Positions 54,516 to 64,000 of a stretch of 64,000 nt of DNA are shown piece by piece. Origin of the DNA: Synaphobranchus kaupii (lineage: Eukaryota; Chordata; Actinopteri; Anguilliformes; Synaphobranchidae); contig CM056381.1 in the NCBI GenBank assembly GCA_029718625.1, positions 55,608,157 to 55,672,156 of the forward strand, written 5' to 3'. The first letter of the stretch is position 1. Every line of letters starts with the position of its first letter. The notes under the pieces were generated by a model. That model had not been told where the DNA came from. It worked only from the letters and a program-made list of their open reading frames with translations, and ran no database searches. The position numbers were made by a program, and so were the translations under genes.

Positions 54516-57170
54516 CGGTGCTTTTAATGGTAATTTTTAATGTACTTTTCTAGGTGAAAACAGCTGAACAAATCTTTCCCATTTGTGTCGAGATATTGCT
54601 GAGATGAGTTGATCTTCCAAGTGGCTTGGTAATTGGTTCTAAAATGGTGAAGATATTGATGGCCTAAATTTGGGTTTTGTCATGTAAGTTGCAACCGCAT
54701 CCCCCTCATGAAATAGATAATTCTCTTAATTCATATCCCATATTCAGGTAAAAGAATGTTGGCAAGCCTACACAGTGCTGCCACAATCTCCATCTGGGCT
54801 TCCACTGAGAGTCTCTTCTGGTTTCTTCACACATGGAGGGGTATGTTCTGATAAACCTGAAGATTTGCACCGAATGTATACCCAATCATCCCTGTCCACA
54901 TTAAAGACCACAAAGGCATGCCGGAAACCTCCAGAGGCTGTCCTCAGCAGGAACGTGTTGTTAATAATTCAAAGTTAATTTTCCATGTATTTGTTCTGTT
55001 TCACCAATGGGAAACAAAGGCTCCTTGTAGAACAGGAAATACAGAGGGCAAGAAACAATGAGTTTTAACTGAATTCCTGCCCCAGAATACGAACACCTGT
55101 ATCATTCACTATAACATGAGAAAGTGACGACAGTGCTGGACAGCAATGACAGGCGTCTGTCACAGAGGCGAATCTGATAAAAAAGGTTATCCTTAGCACA
55201 GATTTATGCAGAGAGCAGCTGCATGTCCAGTGTAAAAACTCAGATGTAACATCTTCCCCTTTTGGCTGTTAAAAACCCTCATCATTATCAACTTGAAATT
55301 CATGTAGCAGTGAGATGAGTTTTACATAGATTTTTGCTAATGAGTCTACAATGAGTAATTACGATTCTTTTGGTGAAATCAAAAGTAAAGTAACAAACAC
55401 AGCTTGCAATATCATCTTCATTGAATAGTTAATCTGGGTTTGTGAATAATTTCAGGGGAGATAAGAGCAGAGCAGGGATGTCCTCTGTTTGAAATACTCA
55501 GAATTAATAGGGACTGTGATTGAAGGAAAATTGATTATATCTATAACTTGCCCTCAGAAATGGACTCAGAGTGGAAGTTGTGTAAGAGGGAGTTTACAAT
55601 GATTTGGGGAAAGAGCCACTGCCTGTTGAATTTGGCCGGCACTTTGCTGCTGCACTGCCCCTTTGTGGTTGTATTCCTCCACTGCAGCACAGAGATTGCA
55701 GTCAGACTGTCTTCATGGCTGTGAAATTCACTTTCTTGGTGAATTTTAAAACATTGACACCTAAAGCATGCAGCTTTATATACATCTCATTATAATAATG
55801 AAATAAAATCACAGAAGGATTACATTTTCTTAATTAATACTAGATATGTGATCAATTATACATATACAATAATAAGTGAAATTATATTTACAAGTAATGT
55901 TTTAGTGACAAAATTAAATCTATAGGTTACCTTCTGAAATACTAAGGGAACCATATTTTAAATAACAAGCACTGAAATGCATTGCATTTCTTCATTGACA
56001 GATAATTTCCTCTTTCAGTACAGATAATGGGAAACTCATTATGCATTGCAGTAATTCTACTCAATGTTGTTGGTGAATAAGTATTACATTAAAACTAGGA
56101 ATCATCACAACATTCTTTCCACTTTGGAAAATAGTTTGTTACATTTTGTTATTCACTTTACATAATTTCATCACAAATATAAAACAAACAAAAGGAAATT
56201 AATGTTTCACTATATTCAGGTCAATTCTTTCAATGTTAAAGGCAAAGACATGCATCGACAATTTGACACATTTTGCTTTAGGCCATGATTTGGCACCTTT
56301 TATTTCCTTTAATGTATTTCACTTTAAAAATATACACTGATTCCTCTTTTGTGCTGGGTTCCCATTTTATGCTTGGTTTCATGTACAGTGAGAGACTGTA
56401 AACAACCAATGACAAATCAGATTTCAGTTATGTAATGTGTCAAAACGGGAAAACAAACAGTCCTTTGTGAGCTGTTACTGTTTATGGTAGACCTAAAGTG
56501 AACATATTGAGCCATGGGGCGAGGTACTCGGCACAATAGAATAAAGCCCTCAGCCAAAAGTACATGCTGGGCAGATTTTTAATGAAGAGGAATTTAATGA
56601 GCTGTGGAAAGAGCATAAGGGCTTATTTAATCCATAGGGAAATAAATACCACTACAAATAATGTAACCACATAAAGCAAAGAAAGCCAGGCAGTTATTCT
56701 GGAGCTACTGTACATGTTCTACAACCTTCGTAACCTGTTATAAATACTTTGTATTTGCAGGATTAGTGGGCAGCACTGATTCTTAAAGCAATGAGAATTC
56801 CCCAGTTTCAAAATGTTGCTTACCAGCCCCGACTACCCTGATTCTGCAGTGGCCCACCTTCATGTGTCGGTGGGCCCATGGAATACAGATTTAAGTTAGC
56901 TCAACAGCTAACTATGGTACAATTGACTGAAGTTTAGGCTGCAAGGTATTATTTGAGGAGAATGGTACTTGTCATTAGATGAAGGCAGAAAAAGTAGGAA
57001 AAATAAAAATATAAAAACTGGCATATTTTCTGGAACTCGAGGAAGCTCTTGATGGAGGTGTTTTTTGTGTGGTTAATGCCACCTACACCTCCACCATTTT
57101 TATAGTATACATCCTTGTGTATGTTTCCTATCCCTGACTGTGGTAGCCAATGCAAAGGAATCAATGAAAA

Positions 57171-57206
<36 letters not shown>

Positions 57207-58770
57207 GTATATATAAAACCTGCAAATATAGCCAAAAGGTGTCTATAATTCTTTGTTCAACAGCACAGTCATGTTCACAAACTATGAACTACTCATGGTG
57301 GGAAATTAAACATTTATATTCTGTTCTATTCCCAGTTCTGGACCAATTCAGCATCATTTTCTGCAGTCTCTTAGTAGTGTGTTCCCCAAAATGAAGATAA
57401 CAAAGGAACAAGGTTCAAGATTTCTTCCTCACTATAAAAGCTAGCGAGCAAACGCACAATTTTGGCGAGCATCCTCACTCAGTATATTATAATGTTCCAG
57501 GGTCAGGAGCTCTTGAGGAGGTCCTGACATCCAGCTCATACTCCATAGGATGAAATACAAGCAGTCATATTCAGGTGTACTGGAATGGCAAATAGATGAT
57601 GAGGGAAAGAGATGACATGTGGCTTCACTGTTTGAAGCAGGAACTCAGTGTTTGCACTCAAACTGAAATACACCACACTCACAGTGGGGTGATATTGATC
57701 TATGACTTGTGCTGCAGGAGAGTAGCCTTGCAAGGAGCAACATAATGAACAATGCCTTTGAACACGCATAAGCACATGGGCACAAACACAACAATCAGAT
57801 GATGATTCTGACACTTCATTTACTTTCCCTAGTAATTTTACTGGGAGCATATTATTGTGAGTTTACAAAGGCTATCCTTTTCTGGCAGGCATGTTAAGTC
57901 TTCCAATAAAATGTACATTCTTCTCATGTCTTTCTCTTTTTTTCCAATTACTTGAGCTTTGCTGAATACATATTCCATTTTTCTCTCACTGATTCTGTTC
58001 TGAAATCACTTACATTTTTAGGGCTGGGCTCTTGGCTTGGATGAATTCTGCTTCTAGAAGTTTACTTGAGTAGCCTATACTGTGATGCACGACCAAGAGC
58101 AGTCAACTCTCTCCTGAAAAGCTGGGTTTGGGGTTGCCAACAATCCTGTATTTGTCAGGGCATCCATATCTCTGCCAAAATCAGTTTGTCTGCTGTGAGA
58201 TGCCCTTTGGCCCAAATTTGTCTGTCCTTTGATTTTTACCTGCGCTGGTAAATTATTGTGACACACACTGCAAAACAAAGCAGGCAGCAATGCAGGGGGA
58301 AAAGGACATTGCCATATAGGAGAAATTGCTACTTTTTAATTGTTGTAGACCGTAATACAGGCCAGCCTTAGCAAGCTACACTCAGTCAGTAGCATGCCAA
58401 TTCGCTAGCCCTTCTCTCCTCCCCCACTGCACTCTCACTCTCCCACATAAGAGAGCTACGAATCTGCTCAAATTTATATTGCGGTGGCGATATTAATTAT
58501 ATACGGCATTGTATTAACTCAGTTCCTCTAAGGGCTCTGTTCGCTTTTTTACTGGAGTTTGCATTGCAGCAACACGTTGTGTAGCTAGCCCTGCCCATGT
58601 GAGCTGGCTAGTATCTGCCATTCTTCGCTCACGCTCAGCTGGTGTCCCGGCCCCTCGACTACTTCCGGTTTAGCGCCACTGACAGGCAGTCAGAGAGGTG
58701 TGTGTTCACATGTTGGCTTCTCTGCTGTAAGATATTACAGCCAGGCTTTTGTGTCGTGTGAGCTTATCTC
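54516..58770. other. TE-poor block, possible host intergenic or intronic DNA
   Basis: This is the longest stretch without recognised transposon sequence. It contains an (AT)n microsatellite near 57,174-57,206. Short frames here have no recognisable domain and no exon-like boundaries I can defend. Some parts (about 55,000-55,260 and 56,500-56,700) have balanced, non-repetitive sequence that could be conserved non-coding DNA, which cannot be judged without comparison. Confidence 0.45.
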
Positions 58771-58814
58771 TAATTTTCCCAGTAAAATTATGAGAAAGTT
58801 GTGCTTTGTCGGAT

Positions 58815-58912
58815 CTGCTTTGTAGTCGCGTCAATGACCTTCAATATGTATATTGTACATCGCTTTGGATAAAAGCATCTGCCAAATAAATGTTATGTAA
58901 TGTAATCTAGCC
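58815..58912 (+). mobile_element. SINE/LINE 3' tail fragment
   Basis: CGCTTTGGATAAAAGCATCT, then GCCAAATAAATG and ATGTAATGTAAT, is a common 3' end of fish retroposons. No head or body is evident upstream. Confidence 0.6.
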
Positions 58913-59010
58913 AGTTCTAGTATTTGTTCTCTCCTGTCCAACCTAGAGAGGCAACGCTTGTCTAAGGATATTGCCTTAATAAATAAATATATGTATATAT
59001 ATATATATAT

Positions 59011-59925
59011 GAGCGCCCTTCACTATTATTGGCACTCCTGGTAAAGATGAGTAAAAAGGGTTATAAGAAATTCACCATTTGGTGAATTAGCTTAATCTCA
59101 CACTGAAAGAATTAGAAAAATCCAGCCTTTAATTGAAGTAAATTTATTATTAGAAAAGAAAATCCCTCATCAAGAAAGAATTATTTTTAACAAAACCAAG
59201 TGTGCCACAATTATTACCCCTGCATTTATATATAGAATAAAGTAATCATTTTTAATATTTGGTCACATATCCTTTGCATGCCATGACTTCCTGATGTCTG
59301 TGACCCAACAACATCAAAAGACTCTTGATAGCTTATTTTCTGGTACTCTTACAAGCGATACTATAACATCTCTGCATTTGAATGGATCTCTATGGGAATT
59401 GGGGGGTGGGATTAGATTTAGCTGTAAATTATGCTGGAACAGTATGGACTACATGGTTGGTAAAATGACTGTAACTCATCAAGGGTCTGAGGTATCAAAC
59501 GAGCCTCAAACCATCAGTCTGTTGCTGTATATAGATATATAGATATGCAGTAGATATGGATGGATCATCAGGGTTGTTTCTCCTGACAAATTATCCTATT
59601 GAACTCTATGGAAAAATAAGTCAGGAGAAGAAACCCTTCAAGTTATCCATCCATATCTACTGTATTTCTGGCACCAGAGTGATGGTTTAAGGCTTGGTTG
59701 ATACGTCAGACCCTTGATGACTTAGAGCCATTTAGCCAACCATGTGTTCCATACTGTTCCAGTGTAATTTACAGCTAAATCTAGTCCCACCCCCCAATTC
59801 GCATAGAGATCCATTCAAATGCAGAGACATTATAGTATCGCTTGTAAGAGTACCAGAAAATAAGATATCAAGAGTCTTTTGATGTTGTTGGGTCACAGAC
59901 ATCAGGAAGTCATGGCATGCAAAGG
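59011..59925. mobile_element. Tc1/mariner-type palindromic element, copy 2
   Basis: Right after a (TA)n tract it starts GAGCGCCCTTCACTATTATT. From about 59,234 to 59,925 it is a near-perfect palindrome centred near 59,603, with arms of about 345 bp (CATGCCATGACTTCCTGATG inverted to CATCAGGAAGTCATGGCATG). The outer right end is replaced by a SINE at 59,926. No transposase. Copy 1 at 6,537-7,245 preserves the right end lost here. Confidence 0.75.
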
Positions 59926-60283
59926 GTATCCATCCATCTATCCATTATCTAACCCGCTTATTCCTGGTCAGGGAGGTGCTGGAGCCTATCCCAGCATGCA
60001 TTGGGCGAGAGGCAGGAATACACCCTGGACAGGCTGCCAATCCATCGCAGGGCACACACACCATTCACTCACACACTCATACCTATGGGCAATTTAGAGT
60101 GTTCAATTAGCGTAACCTGCATGTCTTTGGACTGTGGGAGGAAACTGTGGGAGTACCCGGAGGAAACTCACGCGGACACGGGGAGAACATGCAAACTCCA
60201 CACAGAAAGGCCCTCGGCCGGGATTCGAACTCGGTACCTTCTTGCTGTGAGGCGACAGTGCTAACCACTGCACCACCGTGCCG
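59926..60283 (-). mobile_element. V-SINE/HE1-like tRNA-derived SINE, nearly complete
   Basis: On the minus strand the head is GGCACGGTGGTGCAGTGGTT (A box) and GAGTTCGAATCCCGG (B box). The body is GTGTGGAGTTTGCATGTTCT, then CCCACAGTCCAAAGACATGC and CCTGTCCAGGGTGTATTCCT. The 3' end is a GGATAGATGGATGGAT tail. I recognise this body from widespread fish SINEs and believe it is the V-SINE/HE1 class; the name should be checked. It adjoins the Tc1 palindrome on one side and a Sleeping-Beauty-type end on the other. Confidence 0.8.
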
Positions 60284-60286
60284 CTG

Positions 60287-60493
60287 CAAGTGTATGTAAA
60301 CTTCTGACCCACGGAATTGTGATATAGTGAATTAAAAGTGAAATAATCTGTCTGTAAACAATTATTGGAAAAATTACTTGTGTCATGCACAAAGTAGATG
60401 TCCTAACTGACTTGCCAACAGTATAGTTTGCTAACATGAAATCTGTGGAGTGGTTAAAAATGAGTTTTAATGACTTCAACCTAAGTGTATGTC
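60287..60493. mobile_element. Sleeping-Beauty-type Tc1 inverted-repeat end (remnant)
   Basis: CAAGTGTATGTAAACTTCTG (inner direct repeat) is followed by a spacer with GTAAACAATTATTGGAAAAA and GTGTCATGCACAAAGTAGAT. It ends at CTAAGTGTATGTCAATGAC, the outer direct-repeat start, which diverges after GTATGT. This is the IR/DR end of salmonid-type Tc1 elements, the transposase binding region. No transposase gene or opposite end is present. Confidence 0.85.
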
Positions 60494-61095
60494 AATGACA
60501 ATATAAAACAAGGGAAACTTCAGATGAAGCTTGAACTTCGCTAGCCAAATTCATTGCCTGTGATCTGTCTACTGTAATTGATGTTTGGCAGTGCTTCATT
60601 GTATATCATAATATTGATCCATATAGCCTATTGCTTGCTGGTACACTTTAACTACGCGCATGTGCTTATTTCACCAGCTGTAAATCACTGTTTCACATAT
60701 TAGCAATCTGCCAAGATGCAAATGCAGATGGCTTTTAAAGGGAATGGGATATGACATTTTGATTGGTTTATTGCATGTTACGCCCAAGACACATCTATAC
60801 TTAATGAAGAGACTAAGTTCAGCCCATTTGCACCTTGCTCCGTACTTGTGGTTGTATGCCTCCTCCAACAAGTCATGTTGCAGTTGACATCCATGTCTGT
60901 CCAGACTCATAAAATATATGTAGTGAAGACTTTGAAGGAATTTAATTTTAAAGGTATGAAGTGTATTTATTGGCGAAATGGAAGTTATCACTATATTGAC
61001 ATGCATGATTCCAGTGAATAATTTATCATTGCGAGGACAGTCTTTATTTATTTAACATATATAATTAATGTGATTATTAGATCGTTTTCTCAGCT
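60494..61095. other. Non-coding stretch, nothing recognised
   Basis: No frame with a domain and no element end. Confidence 0.4.
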
Positions 61096-61828
61096 ACAGT
61101 GGTAAGCAAAACATTATGAAGTTGAAAAGAAAAATATAAAGGAAGACGGGACAAAAACTCCCGAACAAACAAACGAAATGAAACGTCCTTTATCAAATGG
61201 GACGATACTCGAAACTTGAGTAGAGAGATACACTGAGAGAGAAAATAATCTCGTAAAGTACCGAAAACAGAAATAACCCCAATAGCTCTGGGCGAACTCG
61301 AATAACGAGCAGATGGAAAAATAGAGGGAGAATAATCCCGGCGTGAGCCAAAAATAAAACAACCCATAGAATGGGCAAACTCGCAGAATTAAGCAACCCG
61401 AGAAAAATAAACCGGTAGCAAACCTCTAGCTCTGATAAACGTCAGAGACAAAACAAGAGGCGAATAACTAAAGCACAACGGTAAAAGAAACCGAAACTAG
61501 AGAAAATGGGAATCTATTTTTATACAGTCTATGATCTAACCTAACTCTAGGAAGTTTGTGAATGTTTGTCAAAGACAAAAATCCAGTCCTCCGGCTATAC
61601 TTTTTTACCTGGCTTGGTGAAACGTGGCAACAAAGACACACAAGCACCGGAAGGCGGAAACAGCGTGCTGAAATAGCACAAAGGAAACCAGGAACATGTG
61701 AGCCAAATAATGAGCAGAAGACAGGAAAACACGGAGCGGTCAGTGAAAAAGAAACCAGAACGCCAGCTCACGGCTGCAGAGAACCATAAACGCAGAGATA
61801 GAATGAATGATAGTAAAACTGTGACACC
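61096..61828 (-). mobile_element. Solo-LTR-like block
   Basis: It ends ACTGTGACA like the other solo LTRs, has on the minus strand GTATAAAAATAG (promoter-like) near 61,515, and shares phrases such as CTCGTAAAGTACCGA with the LTR at 9,935-10,646 (CTCGTAGAGTAGAGTACCGA). No target duplication was found and the left edge is approximate. Confidence 0.45.
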
Positions 61829-61943
61829 TAAAAGTTAAATGAAGGCGGGAAAAGTTGCAGAAATTAGCAGGCAATTCGTCACAAAAAGCATATAGTGAAA
61901 TTAACAGAATTTAAGGCTTTATCAATGAAGCATAATGGGTTAG

Positions 61944-64000
61944 GGTTAGGGTTGTGGCACAAGAGTGACATAATTCAAATGCAATGGCATTGCATCCGTT
62001 TGCATTATCATTTCTGTGTGGTCACGCAAAAACCCTGCCAAAAATCCGAACCGAACATGCAAACTGTCAAAGCTGCCCATCAAGGCGGGGCCTCGAAGCA
62101 TTACAGGGGACTGTTCAAACCACTGAATTTATGATTCAAGGGTTGTCTGTGATTTCGGTCGTCAGGCAGTTACCAGGCTAGATACAGATAGTGACATTTC
62201 CTAGTTCTCTGTGTTTGGGGATTATAGGGGAAATGATAGGAATTAAAAAGGAAACGAGGTAGCATAAAAGTTACGACTAGCCATAGCCAGCCCAATGTTA
62301 TCTAAATTAATTTCACAGTTTAGCCTGCTTTCGTTAATCTGGTGTGGAAACTAGCCAATAGCCTAATGTTACGGGTTTCCGTGGTCAAAAACCAGCCGGC
62401 TATTCATGGCAGGCTATGCATGAAAATGTGCTACCCTTTTCACCGCATTTCTATCACGATTTCTATTGATTATTGTTTTCTTTGAGATAGCCTTACCCTT
62501 AGGCTATGTGCAGAGCAAAGGTAACGTAGTCCACAGAAAGCCTGAGACAGTGATCGGAACGAGACACAGCCTGATTTTGTGTGGTGCAACGTATAGACTC
62601 TAGGCTAATTCAATAAAAATATAATTTAAAACAATAGTGTAGGCCTATTCCGCATAGGCTATGTTGTGTAATATGGACTGTCATTCATGTCTTTACCCAG
62701 ACGATGGCAATAAAAGACTTGTAAAAACTAAATGACAGCTTCTTTTTTATTTGGTGAAAACCACAACCCTGGCGGGCACAACCAAAGATTTTAGATATAT
62801 GACACAACCGATTTTGATCTATACTCACAGGCCCATAAACCTTGGAAATTTTACCTGTAGCCTCAGCTATTGTAATAATCTATATTTAGCCTAGTCATGA
62901 AGCAACATAGCCTAATTACAGATGATTTAAAAAAAACAAAAACATTATATTTTTATTTAATTATAACGTTACACCATATAGGCTATCCTACAACACAATC
63001 CACCGTCTTTGGTAGGCTACTAGGTAGGCTATTTGCACAGTCTCTGGAGCTTTCCAGATCTCAATGCTGTAAGATGAGGAGGTTAGCCTCTATGACACTG
63101 ATTTTCCTGTTGTAGCCTAGCCTACACAAAACATTTTAATTTTTTCAATTTAAATAAGCTTTTGGTTATTGAGAGAACGTAAAAATTGGTCTTTTTAGAG
63201 GGTGTGCGAATACAGTGAGTTCCGACAGTAGCCTATCCACACTGTAAAAAAAATAAAATAATAATTAGAATAATAATCCGTCAGTATTGGCACAGTGCCA
63301 TTATGCTCAGTCTTTTAAGGACCATATAGGGTACAGAATCATTTTCATTTAAATAGGTCTACCACTCAGCCACAATTAGAGACATAAGCACTTACTTTAT
63401 TGATAGCCTGCTTATTTTATTTTAGTGACATTGAATATAGGCTAAGCAATAGCCCAATGTTGGTTTATCACACAGCCCCTGTCTAAAGCAACCCGGTGAA
63501 CGGAAATCTATTGCCCCTTAAGTCCTCCCTGCTGTTAAGGTTAAGTTAGTAGGAACAAGGGGCTGGCTAGGCTCATCGTAACATTTAGGCTACCTCGTTT
63601 ACTTTATAGTTTTTAGCATTTAGCCTATAATCCCCAAACACAGAGGACTAGGAAATGTCGCTATCTAGCCTGGTAACTGCCTGACGACCGAAATCACAGA
63701 CAACCATTGAATCATATGTTCAGTGGTTGAACAGTCCCCTGTAACGCCCCTTTCTTCGAGGCCCCGCCTTGATGGGCAGCTTTGACAGTTTGCATGTTCA
63801 GCTCGGATTTTTGGCAGGGTTTTTGCGTGAACATGCAGAAATGATAATGCAAAACGGATGCAATGCCATTGCATTTGAATGATGTCACTTTTGTGCCGCA
63901 AAAGCATGAAAATTATATGTTAAATGGCGAATTGGATTATCATTTCCTTTTTGTCATGGATCATGCGATTGCAATAAGAAACTGCTAATGCAAATGTGGT
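61944..64000. mobile_element. Palindromic family B, copy 2 (cut by the window end)
   Basis: The left arm (61,944-62,280) and inverted right arm (63,560 to the window end) repeat the family at 43,194-48,662, including CAGGCAGTTACCAGGCTAGA inverted to CTAGCCTGGTAACTGCCTGA. The interior up to about 62,770 matches the interior of copy 1. The rest (62,770-63,560) is AT-rich and non-coding. The left arm is 5' truncated next to a short (TTAGGG)n stretch. No transposase frame is seen. Confidence 0.7.

Noticed and set aside
57536..57850. 104-residue minus-strand frame in the TE-poor block
   Set aside because: No domain, no exon boundaries and ordinary composition; length alone is expected by chance in 4 kb.
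60245..60283. Functional tRNA gene
   Set aside because: The A and B boxes belong to the head of a complete SINE with body and tail, not a free tRNA gene.
61937..61955. Telomere or telomeric fusion
   Set aside because: Only about three TTAGGG units are present, too few to claim a telomeric origin.

Overview
The window looks like nuclear DNA of a ray-finned (teleost-like) fish. The evidence is the mix of repeats: Tc1/mariner elements, including a Sleeping-Beauty-type end, L2-type and RTE-like LINEs, a DIRS retrotransposon, retrovirus-like elements primed by tRNA-Pro, several hAT and Harbinger-type elements, tRNA-derived SINEs with (ATGTA)n or (GGAT)n tails, and long microsatellites. I found no intact host protein-coding gene. 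Almost everything recognisable is a mobile element, most are broken, and many are nested. The species cannot be named from this sequence.

Layout. 0-9 kb: AT-rich intergenic DNA, a hAT right end, a hAT (BED + hATC) relic split by a TTA-flanked MITE, a tRNA-Glu-like locus, half of a palindromic Tc1-type element and a SINE. 9.4-15.3 kb: a palindromic element with TTAA-type ends holding a solo LTR, a Harbinger Myb-like fragment, a second hAT transposase relic broken by a MITE and a solo LTR, and an internally deleted Tc1. 15.5-21.8 kb: a degenerate provirus with gag-PR-(unusual domain)-RT-RNase H-IN and a 3' LTR but no visible env. 22-24.4 kb: an integrase-core ORF, a (GT)n tract, an L2 fragment and a 21-bp minisatellite. 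25-30 kb: a 1.5-kb solo LTR with 75-bp repeats and a second retroelement start (LTR end, PBS, gag). 29.25-34.85 kb: a three-level nest (palindrome, then L2, then solo LTR). 34.9-38.6 kb: a hAT-like element with a MITE inside it, and a THAP-domain exon. 38.8-42.3 kb: an RTE-like LINE flanked by direct repeats of its own 3' end. 43.2-48.7 kb: a second palindromic family flanking a DIRS element. 49.5-51.5 kb: a hAT-type element carrying a 285-bp tandem array. 52-60.5 kb: a Tc1-type palindrome, a long TE-poor block, another Tc1 palindrome, a SINE and a Sleeping-Beauty-type end. 61-64 kb: another LTR-like block and a palindrome cut by the window end.

The coding remnants do not form one pathway. 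Each belongs to its own element, and most carry frameshifts, stops or altered catalytic residues. The most useful observations are the insertion order preserved by target-site duplications, the palindromic families that have no recognisable transposase here, a possible 2H-phosphoesterase-like motif pair between protease and reverse transcriptase in the provirus, and the near-identical 285-bp array inside a transposable element.
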